DNA of 57,646 nucleotides from an uncultured Nitrospina sp. (GCA_913045445.1 CAJWQP010000007.1:1-57646), one strand, 5' to 3'; positions 34,947-44,228 are shown, counted from the stretch's first letter. Made by a program: numbers and translations. Notes: generated by a model not told the origin, from the sequence alone.

Positions 34947-35912
34947 ATGTTTACTAACACTCGTATTCTTCCGTTTCTCCTGTTCACATTCTTTTTATCT
35001 ACCGCGACACTTCACGCACAAACTACAGGAAAATGGAAAGAACTGCCTGCCACTCCTGATAAACGCACCGAAGTTGCCGTAACCCTGGTTGACGACAAAA
35101 TTTATGTTGTTGGTGGGTTCACCCAAAAAGGAATCGCCGATCAGGTAGCGGTTTGGGACCCTGAATCTGACGACTGGTCCAGGATAATTCCCCTGCCTCG
35201 ACCGCTTCACCATACCACCGCCTCGGCTGTTAATGGCAAGCTGTATGTGATCGGCGGATTCACCTCTGGCATGTGGAATCCGGTCAACACAACTTATCAG
35301 TACGACCCGGGAAAACACGAGTGGATCGAAAAATCCCCCATGCCAACCATGCGGGGCGCATTGGCAGCCGCAGTCATCGATGACAAAATTTATGTTGTTG
35401 GCGGGGCCAACCGAAAAATATTTTCTCTCGTCAACACTCCCGCGCTGGAAGTTTATGATCCGCTGGAAGACACTTGGGAAAAACTCGCGCCCCTGCCCAC
35501 GCCAAGGGATCATCTCACGGCATCCTCACTCAATGGAAAACTATACGCCATCGGCGGACGCATCGATGTTGATTATCACAACAACCTGTCTGCCAACGAA
35601 GTCTACGATCCCAAAACCAATCGCTGGACTCAACGAGCGCCCATGCCAACAAAACGTAGCGGTATCACATCGCAGGTATTAAGCGAAAGAATCCTCGTGT
35701 TCGGTGGCGAATCCGGCGAAGGAACCTTCACCGAAAATGAAGCCTACGATCCGCGAACAGATTCATGGGAAACACTGGCACCTCTGCCAGAAGGCCGGCA
35801 TGGTCTGGGTTCGGCAAGTTACAAAAACGCGATCCATTTATTTGCTGGCGGACCCAATCCAGGTGGCGGCGGAAGTGACACACACACGATATTTTTCATT
35901 GAAAAAAAATAG
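34947..35912 (+). CDS. secreted Kelch-repeat beta-propeller protein
   Basis: A 321-residue protein with a clear signal peptide (FLLFTFFLSTATLHA) cut before QTTGKW. The mature part is six Kelch repeats of about 48-50 residues, each with the DDKIYVVGG or NGKLYVIGG strand, a Y.DP turn and a W..L.PLP closing segment, forming a six-bladed propeller. It is probably periplasmic or exported. No enzyme residues are evident; such propellers bind partners or sugars, and the family also includes N-acetylneuraminate epimerase, which I have no specific evidence for. It stands 63 bp after kdsA. Confidence 0.9.
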   Translation: MFTNTRILPFLLFTFFLSTATLHAQTTGKWKELPATPDKRTEVAVTLVDDKIYVVGGFTQKGIADQVAVWDPESDDWSRIIPLPRPLHHTTASAVNGKLYVIGGFTSGMWNPVNTTYQYDPGKHEWIEKSPMPTMRGALAAAVIDDKIYVVGGANRKIFSLVNTPALEVYDPLEDTWEKLAPLPTPRDHLTASSLNGKLYAIGGRIDVDYHNNLSANEVYDPKTNRWTQRAPMPTKRSGITSQVLSERILVFGGESGEGTFTENEAYDPRTDSWETLAPLPEGRHGLGSASYKNAIHLFAGGPNPGGGGSDTHTIFFIEKK

Positions 35913-36240
35913 GAAAAAATAATTTAAAGGGAAAGGAAGGTGGCTCCCCCAAAAGGGGAGCCGGAGAGAAAATGCTTTTTGGCTTTCGCTTTGGCACGCC
36001 ACAGTTTGGATCGAGGTGATCCAAACTGTTGGAGGAGGCAGTGCCAATTCGAATCTTCATCCATATACTGAGCAAGCCCCGTGCCATTTTCTAAAAAGCC
36101 GCACAAAATACACGATAAATCATTACTGTTAAACAACTTACGGAAAAGGCCTCATTGAGGCCTGCGTCAAATTATCCGGCAAAGCCAGGAAAATTTGACC
36201 CTCCCCCCGTCAAAACTTACCTGTATTTTATGGAAACCTG
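35913..36240. other. structured convergent intergenic region with three hairpins
   Basis: No gene is seen in 328 bp between the converging Kelch and nucleosidase genes. Three strong hairpins are present. First, GGCTCCCC/GGGGAGCC at 35942-35962. Second, a nested structure with TTGGCAC (35991-35997) pairing with GTGCCAA (36041-36047) around a perfect 12-bp stem ACAGTTTGGATC/GATCCAAACTGT (36001-36029). Third, GGCCTCA/TGAGGCC at 36148-36162, directly followed by GTCAAATT/AATTTGAC at 36166-36199 with an inner GGC/GCC stem. They may serve as bidirectional terminators, REP-like repeats or a small RNA. Confidence 0.7.
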
Positions 36241-37002
36241 TTACCGCAAATGCTGGAAATCCGCAAAAAACACCCGCAAAAACTCCGTCATTTTTTTTGT
36301 GGCTTTTTGACTTTGCACGCCCAGGGATATGAATGTTTTTATGGTTTGCGGGTGGGTGGCGACATACCACCCGGCTTTCAGTTTGGAGACTTCGCCGTCT
36401 TCGCCGATGAAGGAACTGACATCGACCAGGGATTGATCGGCGGTGTCGCTGATCGCTCTCACTGAAAGGAGAGGAATGTTTTCTTCGGTGGCATGGGCGA
36501 TGAGCACGGAGGTTTCCATATCGACGGCAATCGCTCCATGACGCTTTCCCAACTCACGTTTTGAGTCTGGATTGACGGCGGGTTCTTCAACGGTGACTAA
36601 CGGGCCCCGGTGAAGCGTGACTCCATCGGGCGGTGTCAATGCCTCCACACGGGACAACCAGTCTGGACCTATCGTATAGCCTGTGCCCTGGCTGGAATGT
36701 GTGTCTTCCAACACACGGTCGGCGATGACGATATCGCCCACTTTTAATTTTGAGTCCAACCCGCCAGCGTAACCGATCGACAGGATTAATGACGGATTCA
36801 CCAACTTCAACACTTCTTTAAGTCCGTTCAAGGCGCAATCTTTACCCACACCGGTTCGCACGAGCGCAATATCGGTCCCCTCCCAGTTTCCCTTCCAGAC
36901 GTCGGCCTGCCCGGCTTTCAACTGTTCGTCAACAGACATCGCCCGCCGGATACCGTTGATCTCTTCACGCAGGGCACCCAGTATGCAAATTGGTTGATCC
37001 AT
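36241..37002 (-). CDS. nucleoside phosphorylase-superfamily protein (MTA/SAH nucleosidase-like)
   Basis: A 253-residue PNP/MTAN-fold enzyme. The family starts with CILGALREEINGI and continues with VRTGVGKDCALNGL, LSIGYAGGLDSKLKVGDIVIADRV, and the purine-site AVDMETSVLIAHATEENIPLLSVRAISDTAD, in which Glu of DMETS and Asp of SDTAD are the usual ribose and base contacts. Candidates are MTA/SAH nucleosidase, futalosine hydrolase and the hopanoid-associated HpnG phosphorylase; motifs alone do not separate them. mtnA (41265) and the squalene synthase (10730) make the first and third worth testing, but neither is adjacent. Confidence 0.85.
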   Translation of the reverse strand: MDQPICILGALREEINGIRRAMSVDEQLKAGQADVWKGNWEGTDIALVRTGVGKDCALNGLKEVLKLVNPSLILSIGYAGGLDSKLKVGDIVIADRVLEDTHSSQGTGYTIGPDWLSRVEALTPPDGVTLHRGPLVTVEEPAVNPDSKRELGKRHGAIAVDMETSVLIAHATEENIPLLSVRAISDTADQSLVDVSSFIGEDGEVSKLKAGWYVATHPQTIKTFISLGVQSQKATKKMTEFLRVFFADFQHLR

Positions 37003-37151
37003 TTTATTTTCTGACCCGGTTAGTAGTCAATTCATAAGAATTAAACAGCAAAGACGATTAAGACGCAAAGGAATAGTTTTTAGCTCCTGATTCAGCTTGC
37101 TCCTCCCGTCAGCGTTGTGTTAGCTTGTGGGATTCAACCTTGAGAGAAAAT

Positions 37152-38525
37152 ATGGCTAAACAAAAACACATCATTCCTGTACGCAACGGTGAAAAGCTGG
37201 AACTCACGGTCGATAGTCAGGGTTCGAGCGGCGATGGCATTTGCCGATACGAAGGATACACAATATTTGTTCCCGGAGGCCTCCCCGGCGACCAGGTCTT
37301 TGCTGAGGTGATTAAAACAACTCCACGATTTGGAGTGACCCGTGTTATCGAACGACGTGTTGCCTCACCCGACCGTGTGGAACCGCCCTGCCCTGTTTTT
37401 GCCCAATGCGGAGGATGCAAATTACAGGACTTGAAATACGAAAAACAAATGGAGTTCAAGGTCGGGGTCGTTAAGGATGCATTGAAACATATCGCTGGAC
37501 TCGATTCGCCATCTATCCGTTCCATCCCGGCTGAGCAAACTTATCATTACAGAAACAAGGGTAGCTTTGCCGTGCAGAAGCATGGTGGATTCCTTCGCAT
37601 GGGATTTTTCAAGCAGGGTTCTCACGATGTGGTCAGTACGGAACAATGTGCGATCCTCCCTGACCCAACCAACGAGGCCAAGGAATGGATTCGCAAACTT
37701 CTCATCAAACACCAGGTCTCTGTGTATAACGAACGAAGACATCATGGATTATTTCGCGAACTGGTGATTCGCCACTCGGCGCAAACAAATCAATTGCTGA
37801 TTGGGTTGGTAACAACACCGGGAGAGTTTCCTGATGAGTTTTTAAAAGATCTGGTAGCCAAGGAACCGCGTGGCCGATTGAATGTCTGCGGTATTGTGCA
37901 AAACATTAATTCGCAAAAAACAAATGTCATTCTGGGAAATGAAACGCGTGTTCTATGGGGTGTCGGCGAACTGAGCGAAAAACTGAGTGATTTGAGTTTC
38001 CGGCTTTCGTTGACATCATTTTTTCAGGTTCACCCTGAACAAACCATCCGCTTATTTGAAACTGTAGCGGAGTGGGCGAAAAATACTTCCGGTCGCATTC
38101 TGGACGCTTATTGCGGAGTGGGAGCCATCAGTTTATGGCTGGGTCAATCGGGGCTGCGTGTCATCGGTATCGAAGAATTACCTCAGGCAGTGGATGATGC
38201 TCGCGCCAGCGCTACGGCAAACGGCATTGACTCCTGCTCCTTTCAACAGGGAAAGGTAGAAGAACATATCAGAAAGTTTAAAGGGCAGGATATTGAAACA
38301 ATAATTCTCGACCCACCACGCAAAGGGTGTGCGGAAAAAGTACTCCAGGCGGTGGCAGAAATTTCACCGCAACGGGTCATTTATGTTTCCTGCAATCCAT
38401 CCACGCTCGCCAGAGACCTCGTCCGCCTGGAAGGATACCGCGTTGACGACATTGCCGTGATCGATTTATTTCCACAAACGCAACACGTGGAGACCGCGGT
38501 TTTATTGAACTTACGCGATGCCTGA
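37152..38525 (+). CDS. rlmD: 23S rRNA (uracil-5-)-methyltransferase, RlmD/RumA-type
   Basis: About 457 residues from ATG 37152 (MAKQKHIIPVRNGEKLELT). An N-terminal TRAM/OB domain (residues ~5-65) is followed by an iron-sulfur motif CPVFAQCGGCKLQ with a further Cys later, and the SAM-dependent methyltransferase domain: ILDAYCGVGAISLWL, then ILDPPRKGC and the catalytic YVSCNPSTLARDL. The family methylates U1939 of 23S rRNA (or U54/U747 in relatives). It is divergent from the nucleosidase gene and converges on asnS. Confidence 0.92.
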   Translation: MAKQKHIIPVRNGEKLELTVDSQGSSGDGICRYEGYTIFVPGGLPGDQVFAEVIKTTPRFGVTRVIERRVASPDRVEPPCPVFAQCGGCKLQDLKYEKQMEFKVGVVKDALKHIAGLDSPSIRSIPAEQTYHYRNKGSFAVQKHGGFLRMGFFKQGSHDVVSTEQCAILPDPTNEAKEWIRKLLIKHQVSVYNERRHHGLFRELVIRHSAQTNQLLIGLVTTPGEFPDEFLKDLVAKEPRGRLNVCGIVQNINSQKTNVILGNETRVLWGVGELSEKLSDLSFRLSLTSFFQVHPEQTIRLFETVAEWAKNTSGRILDAYCGVGAISLWLGQSGLRVIGIEELPQAVDDARASATANGIDSCSFQQGKVEEHIRKFKGQDIETIILDPPRKGCAEKVLQAVAEISPQRVIYVSCNPSTLARDLVRLEGYRVDDIAVIDLFPQTQHVETAVLLNLRDA

Positions 38526-38562
38526 TGACTGGAACCCATTGAAAAACAGCGCCAGAAATTTT

Positions 38563-39963
38563 TCAAAACCGGGCATGTTTTGGTGTACGGGGAAATGGAA
38601 TGACATCGCGAATATTTTCCATGCCCGTTACAAACTGGACCAACCTTTCAAATCCCAAACCAAATCCTGCATGAGGAGCTGTTCCGAATCGCCGTAAATC
38701 GAGATACCACTGATAGTGCTCTGTATCCAGTTCCTTGGCTTTCATTCTTTTCTTCAACACCTCGTAGTCGTCTTCCCGCTGACTGCCGCCAATGATCTCC
38801 CCAAGTTTTGGCAACAACACATCCATCGCGCATACCGTCTCGCCGCCTTCATTGGCTTTCATATAAAAAGGTTTGATCTCATCTGGATAATTAAAAATGA
38901 TAACGGGTTTCTTGAACACATCTTCACTGAGATAGCGCTCGTGTTCCGATTGCAGGTTGCACCCCCACTCAACGGAATAAACAAAATTCTTATTTGATTT
39001 TTCGAGAACATGAATCGCTTCTGAATAGGGAATGCGCTCGAATTTATTCTCTACAATTCCCCGATGCCTTTCGAGAATGGTTTTATCGATCCGTTTATTA
39101 AAGAACTCCAGATCTTCCTGACAATGTTCAAGGACATCTTTGAACAGATAACGCAGGAAATCTTCTGCCAGGTTCATATCGTCTTCCAGGTCATAAAATG
39201 CCATTTCCGGTTCGACCATCCAAAACTCGGAAAGATGGCGGCTGGTGTTCGAGTTTTCAGCGCGAAAGGTTGGACCAAAGGTATAAATTTCGGAAAGAGC
39301 CATCGCATAAACTTCTCCTTCCAGTTGTCCGCTCACCGTGAGGCTGGTTTTTTCGCCAAAAAAATCCTGACCGTAGTCAATCTTGCCATCCGCCATTGGA
39401 GGTGATTCCGGGTCCAGCGTGGTGACCTGGAACATTTCTCCCGCGCCTTCGCAGTCACTTGTGGTTATTATGGGGGTGTGGAGATAAACAAATCCACGGT
39501 CTTGGAAAAAGTTATGGATTGAATAGGCCAGCCGATTGCGAACGCGCATGACAGCGCCGAAAGTATTTGTGCGCGGCCGTAGATGAGCGATCTCTCGCAA
39601 AAACTCGAATGAGTGTTGTTTCTTCTGCAGTGGATACTGTTCCGGATTTGCCTCTCCATAAACCTTAATGGATACGGCCTGAAGCTCAACGCTCTGACCT
39701 TTACCCTGAGATGGTACCAGTTTTCCGGTTACTCCGACACAACTCCCGGTATGCAGTTTTTCAGAAACTGACTGGAAACCGTCTATATTGTGATCCGAAA
39801 TAACCTGGAGGTTACTCAAACAGGAACCATCGTTAATTTCAAGAAAGGAAAAACCGCCCTTGGAGTCGCGGCGTGTTCGCACCCACCCCATCACACTGAC
39901 TTCGGACTGCACCTCTCCTCGCTGTAGAATTTCCTTTATTTTGCTACGCTTCGATTTATTCAT
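38563..39963 (-). CDS. asnS: asparaginyl-tRNA synthetase
   Basis: A 466-residue class IIb synthetase. The OB-fold anticodon domain ([24 protein letters not shown]) is followed by the catalytic core with motif 2 [24 protein letters not shown] and motif 3 [29 protein letters not shown]. The [10 protein letters not shown] segment, in place of the AspRS pattern, marks it as AsnRS. Full length. It provides direct Asn-tRNA charging, which makes the His32 AspRS at 5907 noteworthy. Transcribed alone, as far as can be seen. Confidence 0.96.
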   Translation of the reverse strand: MNKSKRSKIKEILQRGEVQSEVSVMGWVRTRRDSKGGFSFLEINDGSCLSNLQVISDHNIDGFQSVSEKLHTGSCVGVTGKLVPSQGKGQSVELQAVSIKVYGEANPEQYPLQKKQHSFEFLREIAHLRPRTNTFGAVMRVRNRLAYSIHNFFQDRGFVYLHTPIITTSDCEGAGEMFQVTTLDPESPPMADGKIDYGQDFFGEKTSLTVSGQLEGEVYAMALSEIYTFGPTFRAENSNTSRHLSEFWMVEPEMAFYDLEDDMNLAEDFLRYLFKDVLEHCQEDLEFFNKRIDKTILERHRGIVENKFERIPYSEAIHVLEKSNKNFVYSVEWGCNLQSEHERYLSEDVFKKPVIIFNYPDEIKPFYMKANEGGETVCAMDVLLPKLGEIIGGSQREDDYEVLKKRMKAKELDTEHYQWYLDLRRFGTAPHAGFGLGFERLVQFVTGMENIRDVIPFPRTPKHARF

Positions 39964-40005
39964 CTTTCATACCCTTTGCTGTGGCTTGCGTTCACCCGTT
40001 ACGCA

Positions 40006-40034
40006 TTGACATCCCCTGAATTATTGGATACTTT
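40006..40034 (+). promoter_or_regulatory. sigma70-type promoter of the yggT-divIVA-yggU unit
   Basis: A perfect TTGACA (40006-40011) and TACTTT (40029-40034) are separated by 17 bp, ~95 bp before the yggT start and in the 166-bp gap between divergent asnS and yggT. Confidence 0.6.
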
Positions 40035-40129
40035 ATGATAAAAGCGTTAATTTCTGGAGAGATCAAAACTCGCCGGAACTGGTTTTCAATTGATTCTATT
40101 ACACCCATCCATCTGACAGAAGCGACCCC

Positions 40130-40429
40130 ATGTTCATCATAGGAAATTTTCTATCTGCGACCGCGCAAATTCTTAAAATCGTTCTGGAACTTTATATGTG
40201 GATCATCATTATCCGCGCTTTATTGTCGTGGGTCAATCCTGATCCCTATAACCCGATCGTCCAATTCCTTAACAGTATAACAGAACCTGTTCTGTATCGA
40301 GTGCGTCAATTGATTCCCATGAGCGGTGTAGGAATCGATTTTTCTCCGATTATCGTAATATTGGCTATAATCTTTCTACAATCGTTCCTGGTCAACTCAA
40401 TTGGCATGCTAGCGACGAGGTTGCAATAA
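40130..40429 (+). CDS. YggT family membrane protein
   Basis: A 99-residue integral membrane protein with two main hydrophobic parts. The family signature is here: RALLSWVNPDPYNPIVQFLNSITEPVLYRVRQLIP, followed by GVGIDFSPIIVILAIIFLQSFL. YggT proteins are tied to cell division or osmotic-stress fitness. The yggT-divIVA-yggU order is a well-known conserved arrangement and supports all three calls. divIVA begins 7 bp after its stop. Confidence 0.92.
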   Translation: MFIIGNFLSATAQILKIVLELYMWIIIIRALLSWVNPDPYNPIVQFLNSITEPVLYRVRQLIPMSGVGIDFSPIIVILAIIFLQSFLVNSIGMLATRLQ

Positions 40430-40436
40430 AAGTTAC

Positions 40437-40841
40437 ATGAGACTTAATCATCTTGATATTCTTGAGCAATGTTTTCGCAACAAGTTTCGCGGCTACAATA
40501 AAGAAGATGTGGACACCTTCCTCCACCTGATTGCTGATGACTACAAGGAAATGGCGGAGGAAATAGAGCTTCTTAATAAAAAACTCGCGCAGAGAGACCG
40601 ATCCATTGCAAAGCTGAGAGAAGAAACTTCTAAAAAACCCTCTGCCACGAAGACCGAGAATCTGACTATCACTCCAGATATGATAAAAGAAAAGGCCAAG
40701 CGTATCATCAATGTCGCCCGCGAACACGCCGACCGGCACAAAAAGAAAGCTGAGCAAGAATTGTCCACTTTGAAAGATGAGATCAACCAAATTAAACTGA
40801 AAAAGAAAAACCTTATCAAAAATATAAAATCATCCGCCTAG
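40437..40841 (+). CDS. DivIVA-domain coiled-coil protein
   Basis: A 134-residue protein. The N-terminus matches the DivIVA membrane-binding domain: DILEQCFRNKFRGYNKEDVDTFLHLIADDYKEM, then a Lys/Glu-rich coiled coil to the end (KEKAKRIINVAREHADRHKKKAEQ). In Gram-positive bacteria DivIVA senses curved membranes at poles and division sites; diderm bacteria often carry this short form next to yggT. The acidic and basic heptads suggest it forms filaments or oligomers. Function here inferred from family. Confidence 0.88.
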   Translation: MRLNHLDILEQCFRNKFRGYNKEDVDTFLHLIADDYKEMAEEIELLNKKLAQRDRSIAKLREETSKKPSATKTENLTITPDMIKEKAKRIINVAREHADRHKKKAEQELSTLKDEINQIKLKKKNLIKNIKSSA

Positions 40842-40887
40842 GAGCACCTCGCTCAACAAAAAAGCGGAAAATAATGTTTCGCGCCTC

Positions 40888-41187
40888 ATGGCCCTGAATA
40901 TCAAACCTTGCAAGAACGGGATTCAGTTTTCCGCCGCCATACAACCCAGGTCATCGAAGAATCAAGTTTGCGGTCTGCATGGCGAATCTTTAAAAATCCG
41001 CCTCACATCTCCCCCGGTAGATGGCGAGGCAAACAAAATGTGCATCAAGTTCATGGCCAAAACCTTGAACGTAAGTCCTTCACAGGTAACCATTGTCAGC
41101 GGCCAAACAGGACGAAATAAAATTATCCGCATCGAAGACATGGACATACCTGAGTTTCTTGAGAAAATTCATTTGTCGAATTTGTAG
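40888..41187 (+). CDS. YggU family (DUF167) protein
   Basis: A 99-residue soluble protein of the DUF167/YggU fold. Family features are IQPRSSKNQVCGLHGESLKIRLTSPPVDGEANKMCIKFMAKTL and IVSGQTGRNKIIRI. The biochemical role is unknown. Third gene of the yggT cluster, 46 bp after divIVA. Its TAG stop at 41185-41187 is inside the left arm of the inverted repeat 41183-41246, so the repeat probably ends the unit. Confidence 0.9.
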   Translation: MALNIKPCKNGIQFSAAIQPRSSKNQVCGLHGESLKIRLTSPPVDGEANKMCIKFMAKTLNVSPSQVTIVSGQTGRNKIIRIEDMDIPEFLEKIHLSNL

Positions 41188-41246
41188 TTGCCTAATTCAT
41201 TGGGCGACGTTGACTTCAAAACCGTCCAATGAATTGGACAGCTACA
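41183..41246. repeat. 24-bp imperfect inverted repeat, same family as 7706-7794
   Basis: The left arm starts TGTAGTTGCCTAATTCATTGG (41183-41206) and the reverse complement of the right arm starts TGTAGCTGTCCAATTCATTGG. Twenty of 24 positions match; three of the four differences are still G-U pairs in RNA. The outer TGTAGCT..CC.ATTC pattern is shared with 7706-7794. It lies between yggU and mtnA, overlaps the yggU stop and ends 19 bp before mtnA. Confidence 0.85.
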
Positions 41247-41264
41247 CTTAATTGAAAGGCCAGA

Positions 41265-42302
41265 ATGATTAAAACTGTTGAATACATAGATGGGGTCGTC
41301 AGGATGATTGACCAGACTCGCCTTCCCCTGGAAAAAGAATTTGTGGACTGCAAAACAATTGAAGATGTTGACAATGCCATCCGCACAATGGTTGTACGTG
41401 GTGCCCCGGCAATCGGAGTCTCTGCCGCCATGGGTGTGAGCCTGGGAGCCATGTCTATCCATGCTGATAACTTCGATGAATTCTACGCGGAGCTGGACAA
41501 AAAATGCTCTGCCCTGGCAAAATCCCGCCCGACTGCCGTTAATCTGGCATGGGGTATCGAACGAATGAAACAAGTCACCCGTGACTCGAAACATCTGAAC
41601 ATTCCCGAACTGAAACAACGATTAAAAAAAGAAGCAATCGATATTTGCGAAGAGGACATTGCCGCCAACAAAGCCATGGGTGATTTTGGTCAAACCCTCA
41701 TCAAAGACGGAAGCACCATCCTCACGCATTGTAACGCTGGCGCGCTGGCAACAGCGGGATACGGAACGGCTCTCGGCGTAATACGATCCGCCTTCAACGC
41801 AGGGAAAAAAGTTGACGTCCTCGCCGATGAAACGCGTCCTTTTTTACAAGGCGCGCGTTTAACGGTCTGGGAGTTGATGGAAGACAATATCCCGGTCAAA
41901 CTCATCACCGATAATATGAGCGGATTTTTTATGAGGAACAATCAAGTCGATGTGGTTGTGGTGGGAGCCGACCGCATCGCGGGCAATGGCGATGTTGCCA
42001 ATAAAATTGGCACCTACATGGTTGCGGTGATGGCGCAAAAACATGGAATTCCATTTTACGTCGCCGCTCCCATATCAACACTGGACCTGTCACTGGGCTC
42101 CGGTGAGGAAATCCCCATTGAACAACGATCAGAAAATGAAGTCGCCAGTTTCAATGACAAGCGAATAACACCCGAAGGAGCCAGTGTTGCCCACCCGGCA
42201 TTTGATATCACACCCAACGATCTGGTCGCCGCGATAATCACGGACAAGGGTATTGCCAAACCACCCTATACCACCTCGCTTAAACAGCTCGCGGGACAAT
42301 AA
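41265..42302 (+). CDS. mtnA: S-methyl-5-thioribose-1-phosphate isomerase
   Basis: A 345-residue enzyme of the eIF2B-related family that turns methylthioribose 1-phosphate into methylthioribulose 1-phosphate in methionine salvage. It has [14 protein letters not shown], the catalytic Cys in [33 protein letters not shown], and the catalytic Asp in [21 protein letters not shown], with the C-terminal [17 protein letters not shown]. No other salvage gene is next to it; the nucleosidase at 36241 could belong to the pathway. Confidence 0.96.
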   Translation: MIKTVEYIDGVVRMIDQTRLPLEKEFVDCKTIEDVDNAIRTMVVRGAPAIGVSAAMGVSLGAMSIHADNFDEFYAELDKKCSALAKSRPTAVNLAWGIERMKQVTRDSKHLNIPELKQRLKKEAIDICEEDIAANKAMGDFGQTLIKDGSTILTHCNAGALATAGYGTALGVIRSAFNAGKKVDVLADETRPFLQGARLTVWELMEDNIPVKLITDNMSGFFMRNNQVDVVVVGADRIAGNGDVANKIGTYMVAVMAQKHGIPFYVAAPISTLDLSLGSGEEIPIEQRSENEVASFNDKRITPEGASVAHPAFDITPNDLVAAIITDKGIAKPPYTTSLKQLAGQ

Positions 42303-42307
42303 ATAAG

Positions 42308-42367
42308 ATGCGCACATTTCTGTTTTCTACAGCTTTAATTTTATTGCATCCGGGAGCATCCCGGTGA
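42308..42367 (+). CDS. possible 19-residue leader peptide
   Basis: ATG 42308 to TGA 42365-42367, encoding a hydrophobic signal-like peptide (MRTFLFSTALILLHPGASR). Its TGA overlaps the GTG start of the nucleotidyltransferase (GTGA), the usual form of translational coupling. No clear ribosome-binding site is seen, and the frame may be chance. Recorded because the downstream gene has a weak start codon. Confidence 0.25.
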   Translation: MRTFLFSTALILLHPGASR

Positions 42368-43356
42368 AGGCGATGGTACTGGCGGCGGGATTTGGCACGC
42401 GGCTTCAGCCGCTAACTCGTATTTTACCCAAACCCATGTTTCCCGTTTTGGGGCGACCATTACTATCACACACTTTCGATCTTCTGCGTTCGGCGAATAT
42501 AAGTGAAGCTGTTGTCAACACTCATCACCTTCCCGACTGCATTACCGATTACTTTGCAAATGAAAAACCGTCCAATCTCAATCTTCACTTTTCTCATGAA
42601 GAAAAGATTCTCGGTACCGCCGGAGGCATTAAAAAGGTGCAGGGTCTTCTGGGAGATGGACCTTTCATTCTCATCAACAGCGACATCCTCACAGACATTG
42701 ACCTCAACCGGGTTATTGAATTTCATAAAAAAAATAATTCAAAGCTGACCCTTGTGGTCAGACAGGACGCTTCACCCGAACAGTACGATCCAATTGAAAT
42801 CGGCGAGAACGGACGCATCGCGCATTTCGTTGGCGCGTCCTCCATGAACCTTCCCGATAATACAACACGGGTCATGTTCACTGGCATCCAAATCATGGAG
42901 CCGGAAATTTTTGAGCGTATCCCGTCAGGTCAGTTTTGCGGAACCACAGAAGACGTATTCCCCAAGATGGTCGAAGACAGCGTTCCCATTTATGGATATC
43001 TCTACGATGGCTACTGGAAGGACATGGGGAACCGTGAAAGTTACCTGCAAGTTAATGCCGACGCACTTGATTGCAAAGTTAAGCTGAAGGGAATACCTTC
43101 GCATAAACCTGACGGACCTCTCATCGTACCGCCAGTCCTTATCGGACGCAACTGCCGTATCGCAGGTGACTCGCAAATAGGGCCACACACTGTGATAGGG
43201 CCAAACTGCACTGTTAAAAATGGCGCGGTCATCGAAAACAGCGTTTTATGGGATGGAGTCACTATCAGAAATAGTACGACAGTGAAGCAGTCTGTCATCG
43301 CGGCAAACATCACGGTCGGTGAAGGGAAAAGCATAAACGGGGAAGCAGTGGTTTGA
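42364..43356 (+). CDS. NDP-sugar pyrophosphorylase / sugar-1-phosphate nucleotidyltransferase
   Basis: A 330-residue enzyme. The nucleotide-binding signature is MVLAAGFGTRLQPLTRILPKPMFPV, followed by ILGTAGGIKKV, the metal Asp in INSDILTDIDL and DGYWKDMGNRESY. From ~residue 235 it has hexapeptide left-handed beta-helix repeats (VLIGRNCRIAG, IGPHTVIGPNC, AVIENSVLWDGV). It makes an NDP-sugar (mannose-1-P guanylyl- or glucose/MurNAc-type uridylyltransferase); which one cannot be told by eye. The start is GTG at 42364. It follows mtnA by 61 bp. Confidence 0.9.
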   Translation: MKAMVLAAGFGTRLQPLTRILPKPMFPVLGRPLLSHTFDLLRSANISEAVVNTHHLPDCITDYFANEKPSNLNLHFSHEEKILGTAGGIKKVQGLLGDGPFILINSDILTDIDLNRVIEFHKKNNSKLTLVVRQDASPEQYDPIEIGENGRIAHFVGASSMNLPDNTTRVMFTGIQIMEPEIFERIPSGQFCGTTEDVFPKMVEDSVPIYGYLYDGYWKDMGNRESYLQVNADALDCKVKLKGIPSHKPDGPLIVPPVLIGRNCRIAGDSQIGPHTVIGPNCTVKNGAVIENSVLWDGVTIRNSTTVKQSVIAANITVGEGKSINGEAVV

Positions 43357-43398
43357 CGCGAAACGATCATCTCAAAACAAAACATTTCGACCCCACCT

Positions 43399-43423
43399 AA
43401 CCTCCCCTTGGCAAGGGGAGGTT
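43399..43423. terminator. bidirectional terminator-like palindrome
   Basis: AACCTCCCCTTG-G-CAAGGGGAGGTT, a perfect 12-bp stem with a 1-base spacer, between the convergent nucleotidyltransferase and DUF3386-type genes. ATTTAG follows on the plus side. The CC.CCTAACCTCC start is also seen in the 48241-48360 gap, so it may equally be a dispersed repeat. Confidence 0.6.
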
Positions 43424-43453
43424 ATTTAGAAAAATACTCCAAAAATCAACTAC

Positions 43454-44131
43454 TCACAACAATTTATGATTGCTGAGTTGCATGAACCCGGCCTCTACCG
43501 TACCGTTCTCGGCATTTATGATGCGCCGATATTGCGGCAAGTCAAAACTTCCCACTCGCGTGTAGTTGTCGGTATAACTTTCCACGTCCTTGATTGATCC
43601 GTTTTCAGGATTGAAGTAATACACCGTGTATTTGTGGGTGAGGAATTTGTCTTCAGCGTTCTTCACACTCTCTTCAACGTTGATGGTGAAGGACATGTGC
43701 GGGGTCTTGCGGTTGATCTGCTGGATACGCCCATCTTTGATGCGGTAAAATGAACTCATTCCGTCACCCCCCATGGAAATGGCACGACCCTGAGGATGCG
43801 ATCCATCATCCATGAACGCCAGCTTGTATTTCCCATCGGACTCCTCAAATGAACGCGGGCCCCTGTGCATGGCGATGGAAGCCATATTCTCGTCCAAAAA
43901 TTCTTTATGCTTTTCACCCTGGAAGGTGTGTTCTATTTCTTTGGGACCCTCCACTGTGATCGTCCCCGACTCTTCGCTTCCGCTGATGTTCACGGTAACA
44001 TCTGCCGTGAACCCTTTAAAGTCTGCCGACCAGCGAGCTGTATTGCCGAACACTTCTCTGAGAGCTTCTCTCGCCTGAGAGTCGTCTTCCTGTGTGGTTT
44101 CGACATCTTTTTCCTTGGTATACGTTGCCAT
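43454..44131 (-). CDS. DUF3386-family protein
   Basis: A 225-residue protein matching the DUF3386 pattern: AREALREVFGNTARWSADFKGFTADVTVNI at the start and ESYTDNYTRVGSFDLPQYRRIINAENG near the end. The body is strand-rich with no signal peptide, suggesting a soluble beta fold. DUF3386 is found in cyanobacteria and some others; its function is unknown. It is 203 bp downstream of the parvulin gene on the same strand, with a hairpin in the gap. Confidence 0.65.
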   Translation of the reverse strand: MATYTKEKDVETTQEDDSQAREALREVFGNTARWSADFKGFTADVTVNISGSEESGTITVEGPKEIEHTFQGEKHKEFLDENMASIAMHRGPRSFEESDGKYKLAFMDDGSHPQGRAISMGGDGMSSFYRIKDGRIQQINRKTPHMSFTINVEESVKNAEDKFLTHKYTVYYFNPENGSIKDVESYTDNYTRVGSFDLPQYRRIINAENGTVEAGFMQLSNHKLL

Positions 44132-44228
44132 GCATTATCTCCTCAATAGGAAAGTCACCCATTACCACATAAAAAGCAATAATATTGAACTCGCCAGAGT
44201 TAAGTTTTAACGATTAAACTGCGGATTC

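Noticed and set aside
40034-40141. 35-residue frame beginning ATG 40034 and overlapping the yggT start
   Set aside because: The ATG lies at the -10 box itself, so it would be upstream of the transcript start; no family or ribosome-binding site.
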